NCBI RefSeq assembly: GCF_013523165.1
Contig: NZ_JAAMQI010000031.1
Coordinates: 1-35,632 of the forward strand
Source of the DNA: Pseudomonas entomophila
Lineage (GTDB): Bacteria > Pseudomonadota > Gammaproteobacteria > Pseudomonadales > Pseudomonadaceae
Reading direction: 5' to 3'
DNA length: 35,632 bases
How positions within the stretch are numbered: the stretch's first letter is position 1; each line of letters starts with the position of its first letter. This document shows, piece after piece, positions 1 to 9,020 of this stretch. Under the pieces are notes generated by a model that made no database searches, was not told the origin of the DNA, and saw only the letters and a list, made by a program, of their open reading frames with translations. The translations under genes were made by a program, and so were the position numbers.

Positions 1-127
1 CTTGGTGCGGTATAACCTCAAGCGCCTCCACAGCTACAACGGCTACGAAACTCCCGTAGCCATGGAGGAAAAGCTCAAAGCGGCGGCATAAACCTTAATC
101 GGTGTCCAAAATTACTTGACCAGTTCA
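1..127 (+). mobile_element. Right end of an IS3-type insertion sequence
   Basis: The window opens inside an insertion sequence. It holds the 3' end of a DDE transposase (stop at 89-91) followed by about 36 bp of noncoding DNA. That DNA ends in an AT-rich terminus, tgtccaaaattacttgacc, then agttca. I take the terminus as the right inverted repeat because IS3-family ends commonly read TGAAC...inward. The other end lies outside the window, so neither the inverted repeat nor a target duplication can be checked here. Composite REP-type sequence begins within about 20 bp. The exact outer boundary (about 127) is an estimate. Confidence 0.55.
2..91 (+). CDS. IS3-family transposase OrfB, C-terminal fragment
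   Basis: Only the last 29 codons are present, starting mid-gene. The peptide reads LVRYNLKRLHSYNGYETPVA and ends in a lysine- and alanine-rich tail. The YN..R.HS......P. pattern is the end of the integrase (rve) core of IS3-family transposases, which use a DDE active site to cut and join DNA. The catalytic residues lie upstream of the window. Whether the full gene is intact cannot be judged. An alternative is another rve-type transposase. The IS3 assignment relies on the C-terminal motif and the terminal sequence just after it. Confidence 0.6.
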   Translation: MVRYNLKRLHSYNGYETPVAMEEKLKAAA

Positions 128-510
128 TAGTGGCTTGAGGTATTTTGTGGGCCCTGGCGGGCCCAATCGCGGCACGGGGGCCGCTCCCACAGGGTACCGC
201 GACAGCCCGCAACGCTGCGGTGGTGCTACGGGTGTAGGAGCGGCCCCCGTGCCGCGATGGGCCGCAAAGCGGCCCCATAAAGCGATCAGCGACACAGCAT
301 CTGAACACTGCCAGCTATTCCCATATTCTCCACGCGACTGCGTGTCTCCCACAGGGTACCGCGACAGCTCGCAACGCTGCGGTGGTGCTACGGGTGTAGG
401 AGCGGCCCCCGTGCCGCGATGGGCCGCAAAGCGGCCTCAGAAACCGATCAGCAACACAGTATCCGAACACTGCCAGCTATTCCCATATTCTCCACGAGAC
501 CGCACGCGCT
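128..510. repeat. Composite REP-type repeat, two direct copies 162 bp apart
   Basis: Two near-identical units start at 186 and 348, each about 155 bp. Each runs from cccacagggtaccgcgacag through ggtgctacgggtgtaggagc, gccgcgatgggccgcaaagc and ccagctattcccatattctc. In front lies a hairpin block at about 147-190 with arms gggccc/gggccc and the inverted partner gcaatcgcggc-type sequence. Units contain several dyads (for example ggccgc...gcggcc). No start, RBS or conserved protein fits here, so the open frames across it are incidental. The same modules recur at 11420-11500, 16155-16490, 24089-24871 and 34803-35157. Confidence 0.85.
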
Positions 511-526
511 CCCCCCAGCCCTGTAC

Positions 527-1843
527 TCAAGGCGCCTTGCTGACCCGCCAGATCACGTTGCCCACGTCATCGGCCACCAGCACGCCACCGCGTGCATCGG
601 TGACCACGCCCACCGGGCGCCCCATCGCTTCTTCCTTGTCGTTGAGAAAACCGCTCAGCAGGTCGATCGGCTGGCCCTGGGGCGTGCCGTGCGCGTCGAA
701 GGGCACGAAGACCACCTTGTAGCCACTGTGGGGCTTGCGGTTCCACGACCCATGCTGCCCGATGAGTGCGCCGCGTTCGAACGGGGCCGGCAAGACGCCT
801 GGCTGAAGGAAGGCCAGGCCGAGGGAGGCGGTGTGCGGGCCCAGCGCGTAGTCCGGAGCGATCGCCCGTGCCACTTGATCCGGTGCCTGGGGCTTCACCC
901 GCACGTCCACATGCTGGCCGTAATAGCTGTAGGGCCAGCCATAGAAACCGCCGCGTTTGACCGAGGTCATGTAGTCCGGCACCAGGTCGCTGCCGATCTC
1001 GTCCCGCTCGTTGACCACCGTCCACAGCGCGCCGCTGCTCGGCTCCCAGGCCATCCCGTTGGGGTTGCGCAGGCCCGAGGCGAACAGCTGCCGCCGACCG
1101 GTGGCGCGGTCGACCTCCCAGATCGCCGCGCGTCCCTGCTCCTGCTCCAGGCCATTCTCGCCGACGTTGCTGTTGGAGCCGACGGTCACGTAGAGGGTCT
1201 TGCCGTCCGGGCTGGCGATGACGTTCTTGGTCCAGTGGTGGTTGAGCGTGCCGGCAGGCAGGTCGGTCACGGTCGTCGCTTCGCCCGTGAGCTGCATGGC
1301 GCCGGGAGCGTAGTGATAGCGCAGCACCTTGTCGGTATCGACGACGTAGAAATCGTTGCCCACCAGGGCCATGCCGAAGGGCGAGTTCAACCCTTCCAGG
1401 AAGGTCGCACGCATCTCGGCCACGCCGTCCTTGTTCTGGTCGCGCAGCAGGGTGATCCGGTTGGCGCTGGGCACCCCGGCACCGGCCCGCTTCATGACCT
1501 TTTCCATCACCCAGCCGCGCAGGCCACGGGTGTCGTCCGGCTTGGGCGGCGCGTTGGTCTCGGCCACCAGCACGTCGCCATTGGGCAGCACGTACAGCCA
1601 GCGCGGATGGTCCAGGCCGCTGGCGAAGGCCGTGACCTGCGTGCCCGGCGCCGCTGTCGGGGTGGCGCCCCGTGGCCAACCGACGGCAGGCGCGATGTTC
1701 ACCGTAGGGATCAGACGCGGGTCGGGTTCGGGCAGCTGCGGGGCCGGCCCGGTGCCGTCGCTGACGCTCAGCCGCGCCGCCTCGCCACAACCTCCCAGGC
1801 CGACCATCATCACCAGCATGCCTGCAACCCGTACCTTGCCCAT
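527..1843 (-). CDS. PQQ-dependent sugar (sorbosone-type) dehydrogenase lipoprotein
   Basis: A 438-residue secreted six-bladed beta-propeller of the soluble glucose/sorbosone dehydrogenase family. These proteins oxidise sugars or aldoses using PQQ. The N-terminus is a lipoprotein signal with lipobox LGGC (Cys19), so the protein is probably anchored to a membrane facing the periplasm. Propeller motifs are visible: LDHPRWLYVLPNGDVLVAE (about residue 78), SPFGMAL, YVTVGSNSNVGENG, RNPNGMAWEP, ERDEIGSDLVPDY, GGFYGWPYSY and HGSWNRKP. These match the family's PQQ and Ca-binding loops. The start is supported by GAGGAAA 6 nt upstream. It is divergent from the cobalamin operon, sharing about 145 bp, with no evident functional link. 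The substrate cannot be told from sequence. It could instead be a family member with lost activity. Confidence 0.85.
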   Translation of the reverse strand: MGKVRVAGMLVMMVGLGGCGEAARLSVSDGTGPAPQLPEPDPRLIPTVNIAPAVGWPRGATPTAAPGTQVTAFASGLDHPRWLYVLPNGDVLVAETNAPPKPDDTRGLRGWVMEKVMKRAGAGVPSANRITLLRDQNKDGVAEMRATFLEGLNSPFGMALVGNDFYVVDTDKVLRYHYAPGAMQLTGEATTVTDLPAGTLNHHWTKNVIASPDGKTLYVTVGSNSNVGENGLEQEQGRAAIWEVDRATGRRQLFASGLRNPNGMAWEPSSGALWTVVNERDEIGSDLVPDYMTSVKRGGFYGWPYSYYGQHVDVRVKPQAPDQVARAIAPDYALGPHTASLGLAFLQPGVLPAPFERGALIGQHGSWNRKPHSGYKVVFVPFDAHGTPQGQPIDLLSGFLNDKEEAMGRPVGVVTDARGGVLVADDVGNVIWRVSKAP

Positions 1844-1944
1844 GTCCGTTTCCTCGACCGATGGTTCGCTTGAAATGAGAAGGTCGACCGGGCCAGGAGG
1901 TTCCCCGCGACGGTGCCTGTGGTCGTGTCGGGGCGGGGGTTCGA

Positions 1945-1973
1945 TTGACGCTCCGCCGGCAACCCTCTACCCT
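1945..1973 (+). promoter_or_regulatory. Predicted sigma70 promoter of the cob operon
   Basis: TTGACG at 1945-1950 and TACCCT at 1968-1973 are separated by exactly 17 bp. A start near 1980 would place the 5' end a few bases before the cobalamin aptamer. The -10 is a poor match (TAnnnT kept), so this is inference from spacing and context. Confidence 0.5.
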
Positions 1974-1988
1974 TCGCGCTTCGTTTCA

Positions 1989-2174
1989 GGTGCCCCGCCA
2001 GCCATCGCTGGGCAGGGTGAAACTGGGAAGCCGGTGGGCGCCGTCAAGGCGCGAGTCCGGCGCTGCCCCCGCAACGGTAAGCGCGTCGAATCAGGCAAGG
2101 CCACTGGGCATTCACCCGGGAAGGCGCCTGAGGGCCCATCGGGCCGCGCGCAAGCCCGGAGACCGGCCTGTCAC
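1989..2174 (+). ncRNA. Cobalamin riboswitch aptamer
   Basis: The conserved blocks of the cobalamin aptamer occur in order. GGTGCC starts at 1989, then gggaagccggtg (about 2025-2036), then the core gctgcccccgcaacggtaa at 2062-2080. The B12 box aagcccggagaccggcctg is at about 2152-2170, followed by tcac. It lies about 150 nt upstream of cobO, the first B12 gene, in the sense direction. Binding of adenosylcobalamin is expected to shut off the operon, giving feedback control. The block order and the near-perfect B12 box make this assignment secure. Exact ends are approximate. Confidence 0.95.
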
Positions 2175-2184
2175 TGCCCAAACG

Positions 2185-2245
2185 GCATCACGGAGGGTGA
2201 TGCGCGGACCCTGCGCGCCTGTCGCAGCCCCTGCGCGTCTCCGTG
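2185..2245 (+). promoter_or_regulatory. Candidate riboswitch expression platform with alternative hairpins
   Basis: Just after the aptamer two hairpins compete for the same bases. One pairs gcatcac (2185-2191) with gtgatgc (2197-2203). The other pairs cacggag (2189-2195) with ctccgtg (2239-2245). They share 2189-2191 and overlap in space, so both cannot form. There is no U-run after either, which argues against an intrinsic terminator. Control through translation of cobO or rho access is more likely. The structure is read by eye and has not been folded. Confidence 0.45.
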
Positions 2246-2325
2246 AGTCTGTCATTCATCTGTCGCCTGGCGTTCGCCAGACCCCTGTCGCTTGGCGACG
2301 GGCCGGCAGCTTGCGGAGAACCTCG

Positions 2326-2936
2326 ATGAACCCATCCCCCGACGACCGTGATCAACGTCACCTGGCGCGCATGCAGCGCAAGAAGGCGATCATCGACGAG
2401 CGCATCGCCAACTCGCCCAACCAGTGCGGCCTGCTGCTGGTCCTGAGCGGCAACGGCAAGGGCAAGAGCAGCTCGGCGTTCGGCATGCTCGCCCGGGCCA
2501 TGGGGCACGGCATGCGCTGCGGCGTGGTGCAGTTCATCAAGGGGCGCCAGAGCACCGGCGAGGAGCTGTTCTTCCGGCGCTTCCCGGAGGAGGTGCGCTA
2601 CCACGTCATGGGTGAGGGCTTCACCTGGGAGACCCAGGACCGCCAGCGCGACATCGCTGCGGCCGAGGCCGCCTGGGACGTCTCGCGGCAGATGCTGCAG
2701 GACCCAGCCGTGCACTTCGTGGTACTCGACGAACTGAACATTGCCCTCAAGCACGGCTACCTGGACCTGGACCAGGTGCTGAGCGACCTGCAGGCACGCC
2801 CGCCCATGCAGCACGTGATCGTCACCGGGCGCGGCGCCAAGCCCGAGATGATCGAGCTGGCCGACACGGTGACCGAGATGGGCATGGTCAAGCACGCCTT
2901 CCAGGCCGGCATCCGCGCGCAGAAGGGCGTCGAACT

Positions 2937-2940
<4 letters not shown>
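2326..2940 (+). CDS. cobO: Cob(I)yrinic acid a,c-diamide adenosyltransferase
   Basis: Transfers the 5'-deoxyadenosyl group from ATP to the cobalt of reduced corrinoid, the adenosylation step of B12 synthesis and salvage. The 204-residue product matches the CobO/BtuR/CobA family in length. The P-loop GNGKGKSSSA is at about 42-51. Further family motifs are VVQFIKGRQSTGEE, the Walker-B-like FVVLDELNIALKHGYL, and VIVTGRGAKPEMIELADTVTEM near the C-terminus. The start at 2326 is chosen because GGAGAA lies just upstream and the N-terminus MNPSPDDRDQRH is family-like, although the frame is open further 5'. It is the first gene after the cobalamin riboswitch, and its stop overlaps the GTG start of cobB. 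btuR and cobA are synonyms. Confidence 0.95.
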
Positions 2941-4228
<1,288 letters not shown>

Positions 4229-4232
<4 letters not shown>

Positions 4233-4879
4233 GCGCACATGCCTTCAGCGAGGCCGAAAGGGCGGCGGTCTACCGGGCCATCGGCGAGCGGCGCGACATG
4301 CGCCACTTCATCGGGGGCGAGGTCGAGCCGACCGTGCTCGCACGGCTGCTGGCCGCTGCGCACCAGGCGCCCAGCGTGGGGCTGATGCAGCCCTGGCGCT
4401 TCGTGCGCATCACCGACCCGGCCTTGCGCGTGCGCATCCAGGCCCAGGTCGAAGACGAACGCCAGCGCACCGCCCAAGCCCTGGGCGAGCGTGGCGAAGA
4501 CTTCATGAAGCTCAAGGTCGAGGGCATCGGCGACTGCGCCGAAGTGCTGGTGGCCGCCTTGATGGACGGGCGCCAGGACCACGTGTTCGGGCGCCGGACC
4601 TTGCCCGAGATGGACCTGGCCTCCTTGGCCTGCGCCATCCAGAACCTCTGGCTGGCGGCCCGCGCCGAAGGGCTCGGCATGGGCTGGGTGTCGCTGTTCG
4701 ACCCGCAGGCCCTGGGCGAGCTGCTGGGCATGCCGCCGGGGGCCAAGCCGGTCGCGATCTTGTGCCTGGGGCCCGTCGAGGCCTTCTACCCGGCGCCGAT
4801 GCTGGCGCTGGAGCAGTGGGCGCAGGTGCAGCCGCTGGACACCTTCGTGTTCGAGAACCGCTGGGAGCAGCGCCCATGA
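4229..4879 (+). CDS. bluB: 5,6-dimethylbenzimidazole synthase
   Basis: A flavin-cannibalising enzyme that uses O2 to break down FMNH2 to DMB, the lower ligand of cobalamin. The 216-residue nitroreductase-fold protein has the family N-terminal motif ERRDMRHF (FMN phosphate contact), then AAHQAPSVGLMQPWRF, the segment NLWLAARAEGLGMGWVS and a C-terminal LCLGPVEAFYPAPMLA. An aerobic DMB enzyme fits an organism that makes cobalamin in air. It lies between cobB and cobD with ATGA overlaps on both sides, so it is under the riboswitch. A generic nitroreductase is the alternative, but the context and motifs favour BluB strongly. Confidence 0.93.
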
Positions 4880-5781
4880 GCATCGCCTTGCTGACCGTGA
4901 TCGGCGTCGCCCTGGACGCGTTGCTCGGCGAGCCGCGCCGCCGTCATCCGCTGGTGGCCTTCGGGCGTCTGGCGGGGCGCCTGGAAAAACGCCTGAACGC
5001 CGGTGGCCGGGGCCAACGCCGCCATGGCGTGGGCGCCTGGTGCCTGGCCGTGGTGCCCCTGACGCTGGTGGCGCTGGTGCTGTCCGGGCTGCCGGGCATC
5101 GGCTGGCTGGTCGACGTGCTGGCGCTGTACTGCGCGCTGGGTCTGCGCAGCCTGGGCGAGCACGTGCTGCCGGTGGCCACCGCCTTGCGTCAGGGCGACC
5201 TGGGCGAAGCGCGACGACGCGTGAGCTACCTGGTCAGCCGCGAGACGGCCGAACTGGACGAAACGGCGGTGGCCCGTGCGGCGACCGAGTCGGTCCTGGA
5301 GAACGGCAGCGATGCGGTGTTCGCCGCGTTGTTCTGGTTCATCGTCGCCGGCGCGCCTGGCGTGGTGCTGTACCGGCTGAGCAATACCCTGGACGCCATG
5401 TGGGGGTACCGCAACGCGCGCTTCGAGCGCTTCGGCTGGGCGGCGGCGCGTATCGACGACGGGCTCAACTACCTGCCGGCGCGCCTGGTGGCGCTGACCT
5501 ATGCCGTGCTCGGCAAGACCCGCCTGGCCCTGAGCTGCTGGCAGCGCCAGGCCCCGACCTGGGACAGCCCCAACGCCGGCCCGGTGATGGCGGCTGGCGC
5601 CGGTGCGCTGGGCGTCGCCCTGGGTGGCCCGGCGATCTACCACGGCCAACTGCACGAGCGTCCTGCGCTGGGGCAGGGGCCTGCCGCCGATGCCGAGTCC
5701 ATCGAACGCGGCTGGGCCTTGGTGAGTCGCGGAGTGTGGTTGTGGGTGCTGGTCATCTGCCTGGCAGGTTATCTGGGTTGA
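4876..5781 (+). CDS. cobD: Adenosylcobinamide-phosphate synthase
   Basis: Integral membrane enzyme (CobD/CbiB) that attaches aminopropanol phosphate to adenosylcobyric acid. The 301-residue product has the diagnostic N-terminus LDALLGEPRRRHPLVAFGR. Later come YLVSRETAELDE, the strongly conserved ATESVLENGSDAVFAALFWF and SNTLDAMWGYRN, then RIDDGLNYLPARL and SPNAGPVMAAGAGAL. Hydrophobic segments are at about 1-15, 55-95, 150-170, 200-215 and 280-301. The frame is open upstream, but ATG 4876 gives the family N-terminus and an ATGA overlap with bluB. After it comes a 260-bp break with REP elements before cobC, so it may end the first transcription unit. cbiB is a synonym. Do not confuse it with Salmonella cobD, a decarboxylase. 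Confidence 0.95.
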   Translation: MSIALLTVIGVALDALLGEPRRRHPLVAFGRLAGRLEKRLNAGGRGQRRHGVGAWCLAVVPLTLVALVLSGLPGIGWLVDVLALYCALGLRSLGEHVLPVATALRQGDLGEARRRVSYLVSRETAELDETAVARAATESVLENGSDAVFAALFWFIVAGAPGVVLYRLSNTLDAMWGYRNARFERFGWAAARIDDGLNYLPARLVALTYAVLGKTRLALSCWQRQAPTWDSPNAGPVMAAGAGALGVALGGPAIYHGQLHERPALGQGPAADAESIERGWALVSRGVWLWVLVICLAGYLG

Positions 5782-5826
5782 ACGAACGCCTGCCTGCTCA
5801 AGATAGCGCGGCGCGTCGCCACCGCG

Positions 5827-5925
5827 ATCGCTGGCAAGCCAGCACCCACCCAGATCTCTGCAGCCGTCGATCTAGGCATGGCTGCGCAAGCAGCTTGTGG
5901 GAGCGGGCTTGCCCGCGATGGCGCC
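5827..5925. repeat. Pair of oppositely oriented REP elements between cobD and cobC
   Basis: A REP with core gagcgggcttgcccgcgatg lies at about 5900-5920. A second, inverted one (gatcgctggcaagccagcac) is at about 5829-5848. They are about 50 bp apart, a BIME-like arrangement. Each has an internal dyad (gcgggc/gcccgc and ctggc/gccag). They sit inside the B12 gene cluster, the only large gap in it, and may act as a partial terminator, mRNA stabiliser or gyrase/IHF site. That role is inference from other REPs. Confidence 0.8.
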
Positions 5926-6041
5926 GGTGGAGCCCTGCCGGCCTCGCCGAGGCATGGGCGCGTTCAGGTTCGCGTGATATGTGGCACACACTTCCCTCCA
6001 TCATCAACAGCGCCCAGTGGCGCACCAGAGAGGCATCGGCT

Positions 6042-7046
6042 TTGATAGAACATGGCGGACGATTGCTCGGCGCGGTGCGCCGCTACGGGATCGCGCGCGA
6101 ACGGTGGGTCGACCTGTCCAGCGGGATCGCCCCCTGGCCCTTCGCGATCCCGGTCATCGGGCAGGAGGCCTGGGCTCGCCTGCCAGAAACCGAGGATGGC
6201 CTCGAGCAGGCCGCGCGACGCTACTACGGGTCACAGGCGCTGCTCGCCACCGCCGGCTCCCAGGCCGCGATCCAGGCCTTGCCGGGCTTGCGCGCGCCAG
6301 GTCGCGTGGGCGTGCTGTCGCCGTGCTACGCCGAACACCCCCATGCCTGGACCCAGGCCGGTCACCAAGTCGTGGCGCTGGGCGCCGAAGGGGTCGATGG
6401 CGCCCTGGACAGCCTGGACGTCCTGCTGCTGGTCAACCCCAACAACCCCACCGGCCTGCGCCTGTCCCGCGAGCGCCTGCTCGGCTGGCACGCGCGGCTG
6501 GCCCGCCGCGGTGGCTGGCTGGTGGTGGACGAGGCGTTCATGGACAACACGCCCGCCGACAGCCTCGTCGATCAGGCCAGGCAGCCGGGGCTGATCGTGC
6601 TGCGCTCGTTCGGCAAGTTCTTCGGCCTGGCAGGTGTGCGCCTGGGCTTCGTGATGGCCGAGCCGGCGCTGCTCGCCCGACTGGCCGACATGCTCGGCCC
6701 CTGGACGGTCAGCGGGCCGGCCCGGGTGGTCGGGCAGGCGTGCCTGGACGATACACCGGCCTGCGCGCTGCAGACCGCACGATGTGCCGCGTCCAGCCAG
6801 CGCCTGGCGACGCTGCTCCAGGCCGCGCGACTGGCCCCCTCGGGCGGGTGCGACCTGTTCCAGTACGTCGCCACGCCCGAGGCCGCCCGCCTGCACGACC
6901 ACCTGGCCCGCCAGGGCATTCTGGTGCGGCTGTTCGAGCACCCGGCTGCCGTACGCCTGGGCCTGCCGGCCGATGAAGCCCACTGGCAACGCCTGGCCGA
7001 CGCCTTGCACGCCTTTCCACCGTCGCTCCAGGAGAGCCGAACATGA
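6042..7046 (+). CDS. cobC: Threonine-phosphate decarboxylase, CobC type
   Basis: PLP enzyme that decarboxylates L-threonine O-3-phosphate to (R)-1-aminopropan-2-ol phosphate, the substrate of CobD. The 334-residue class I/II aminotransferase-fold protein has DLSSGIAPWPF near the N-terminus and VNPNNPTGLRL. VVDEAFMD follows, and the PLP lysine is Lys192 in RSFGKFFGLAGVRLGF. The start is inferred as TTG at 6042. The family N-terminus IEHGGRLL follows it directly, a GAGAGG-type RBS lies about 10 nt upstream, and the resulting length is normal. An in-frame ATG at 5979 would add 21 residues that look non-homologous. It overlaps cobQ by ATGA. The symbol follows Pseudomonas usage, where cobC is the decarboxylase. 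Confidence 0.92.
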   Translation: MIEHGGRLLGAVRRYGIARERWVDLSSGIAPWPFAIPVIGQEAWARLPETEDGLEQAARRYYGSQALLATAGSQAAIQALPGLRAPGRVGVLSPCYAEHPHAWTQAGHQVVALGAEGVDGALDSLDVLLLVNPNNPTGLRLSRERLLGWHARLARRGGWLVVDEAFMDNTPADSLVDQARQPGLIVLRSFGKFFGLAGVRLGFVMAEPALLARLADMLGPWTVSGPARVVGQACLDDTPACALQTARCAASSQRLATLLQAARLAPSGGCDLFQYVATPEAARLHDHLARQGILVRLFEHPAAVRLGLPADEAHWQRLADALHAFPPSLQESRT

Positions 7047-8506
7047 CCACGCTGATGGTGCAGGGCACCACCTCCGATGCCGGCAAGAGCACCCTGGTCA
7101 CCGCGCTGTGCCGCTGGCTGCTGCGCCAGGGTGTCGCGGTGGTGCCGTTCAAGCCGCAGAACATGGCGCTCAACAGCGCCGTCACCGCCGAAGGGGGCGA
7201 GATCGGGCGTGCCCAGGCCGTCCAGGCCCAGGCCTGCCGTCTGGCGCCGCACACCGACATGAACCCGGTGCTGCTCAAGCCCAACAGTGAAACCGGCGCC
7301 CAGGTGATCATCCACGGGCGGGTCGTCACCAGCATGAACGCGGTGGCCTACCACGACTACAAGGCGGTCGCCATGCAGGCCGTGCTGGCGTCCCACCAGC
7401 GGCTGAGCGACGCCTACCCGGTGGTGATGGTCGAAGGCGCCGGCTCGCCCGCCGAGATCAACCTGCGGGCCGGCGACATCGCCAACATGGGCTTCGCCGA
7501 AGCCGTCGACTGCCCGGTGATCCTGGTGGCCGACATCCACCGCGGCGGGGTCTTCGCCCACCTGGTCGGCACGCTCGAGCTGCTCTCGCCCAGCGAGCAG
7601 GCGCGCGTGCAGGGCTTCGTCATCAACCGCTTCCGCGGCGACATCGCCTTGCTTCAGCCTGGCCTGGACTGGCTCGAGCAGCGCACCGGCAAGCCGGTGC
7701 TCGGCGTGCTGCCGTTCGTCAGCGACCTGCACCTGGAGGCCGAGGACGCCGTCGATGCCCGCCAGGCGCCCAAGCAGGGACAGTTGCTCAAGGTGATCGT
7801 GCCGGTGCTGCCGCGCATCAGCAACCACACCGACTTCGACCCGCTGCGCCTGCACCCGCAGGTCGACCTGCACTTCATCGGCCCCGGCGAACCGATTCCC
7901 GCTGCCGACCTGATCATCCTGCCGGGCTCCAAGAGCGTGCGCAGCGACCTGGCGCAGTTGCGCGAGCGCGGCTGGGCACAGGCGCTGGCGCGTCACCTGC
8001 GCTACGGCGGCAAGGTGATCGGGGTCTGCGGCGGGCTGCAGATGCTCGGCCAGGCCGTACACGACCCGTTTGGGCTGGAAGGTCCGGCCGGCACCAGCCC
8101 GGGCCTGGGCCTGCTGGACTACGAGACCGTGCTGGAGGCCGACAAGCAGTTGCGCAACGTCACCGGGGTGCTGCGCTTGGGCGAAGTGCCGATCGAGGGG
8201 TACGAGATCCATGCCGGCGTGACCACCGGCGCGGCCCTGGCGCGTCCGGCCGTGCGCCTGGCCGATGGCCGCTGCGACGGTGCCGTGAGCGACGACGGCC
8301 AGGTGCTGGCGACCTACTTGCACGGCCTGTTCGAGAACGAGCGCGCGTGCGCTGCGCTGCTGCGCTGGGCGGGCCTGGAGACGGTCGAGGCCTTCGACTA
8401 CCACGGCGTGCGCGAGCGTGACATCGACCGCCTGGCCGACCTGGTCGAGCGGCACCTGGATACCGCGCGCCTGCGCGCCCTGTGTGGAGTGAGCCCGAAT
8501 GCGTAA
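7043..8506 (+). CDS. cobQ: Cobyric acid synthase (glutamine-hydrolysing)
   Basis: Amidates the b, d, e and g side chains of adenosylcobyrinic a,c-diamide using glutamine and ATP. The 487-residue product has the ATPase domain first: P-loop GTTSDAGKST (8-17), FKPQNMALNS, VMVEGAGSPAEINLR and the segment DIHRGGVFAHLVGT. The amidotransferase domain has ILPGSKSVRSDL and the nucleophile Cys329 in GVCGGLQMLG. YEIHAGVTTG and the catalytic His in YLHGLFEN follow. ATG 7043 has AGGAG upstream and overlaps the cobC stop. The 3' end overlaps cobU by 8 bp. All catalytic signatures are intact. Confidence 0.96.
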   Translation: MTTLMVQGTTSDAGKSTLVTALCRWLLRQGVAVVPFKPQNMALNSAVTAEGGEIGRAQAVQAQACRLAPHTDMNPVLLKPNSETGAQVIIHGRVVTSMNAVAYHDYKAVAMQAVLASHQRLSDAYPVVMVEGAGSPAEINLRAGDIANMGFAEAVDCPVILVADIHRGGVFAHLVGTLELLSPSEQARVQGFVINRFRGDIALLQPGLDWLEQRTGKPVLGVLPFVSDLHLEAEDAVDARQAPKQGQLLKVIVPVLPRISNHTDFDPLRLHPQVDLHFIGPGEPIPAADLIILPGSKSVRSDLAQLRERGWAQALARHLRYGGKVIGVCGGLQMLGQAVHDPFGLEGPAGTSPGLGLLDYETVLEADKQLRNVTGVLRLGEVPIEGYEIHAGVTTGAALARPAVRLADGRCDGAVSDDGQVLATYLHGLFENERACAALLRWAGLETVEAFDYHGVRERDIDRLADLVERHLDTARLRALCGVSPNA

Positions 8507-9020
8507 CCTGATCCTGGGCGGTGCCCGCTCCGGCAAGAGCCGGCTGGCCGAGCGCCTCGCCACGGACAGCGGTCTGCCGGTGACCTACATCGCCACCAGC
8601 GAGCCGCTCGACGGCGAAATGTCTGCGCGCGTGCGCCTGCACCGCGAACGCCGCCCCGACGCCTGGGGCCTGATCGAAGAACCCCTGGCCCTGGCCGCGA
8701 CCCTGCGCGCCTCGGCCGCTGCCGATCGCTGCCTGCTGGTCGACTGCCTGACCCTGTGGCTGACCAACCTGCTGATGCTCGAAGACCCCGAACGCCTGGC
8801 ACGCGAGCGCGATGCGCTGCTCGAGTGCCTCGACACGTTGCCCGGCGTGGTGCTGTTGGTCAGCAACGAAACCGGCCTGGGCGTGGTGCCGATGGGCGAG
8901 CTGACCCGGCGTTACGTCGATCAGGCCGGCTGGCTGCACCAGGCGATCGCCGAACGTTGCCAGCGCGTGGTACTCACGGTCGCTGGCCTTCCTCTCTTGC
9001 TCAAAGGACCTGCTTTATGA
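8499..9020 (+). CDS. cobU: Adenosylcobinamide kinase / guanylyltransferase
   Basis: Bifunctional enzyme that phosphorylates adenosylcobinamide and transfers GMP to give AdoCbi-GDP, the activated donor for CobS. The 173-residue length is normal. The N-terminal P-loop GGARSGKS is at residues 7-14. It is followed by YIATSEPLDGEM, then the RLHRERRPDAWGLIEEP segment that carries the guanylylated histidine in this family. VDCLTLWLTNLL and the C-terminal VSNETGLGVVPMGELTRRYVD complete the set. It starts inside the end of cobQ and its stop overlaps cobT by ATGA. cobP is the Pseudomonas denitrificans name. Confidence 0.95.
   Translation: MRNLILGGARSGKSRLAERLATDSGLPVTYIATSEPLDGEMSARVRLHRERRPDAWGLIEEPLALAATLRASAAADRCLLVDCLTLWLTNLLMLEDPERLARERDALLECLDTLPGVVLLVSNETGLGVVPMGELTRRYVDQAGWLHQAIAERCQRVVLTVAGLPLLLKGPAL

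Noticed and set aside
6572..8563. Minus-strand frame of 663 codons opposite cobC/cobQ
   Set aside because: Shadow of cobQ and cobC with biased composition. No domain is seen.
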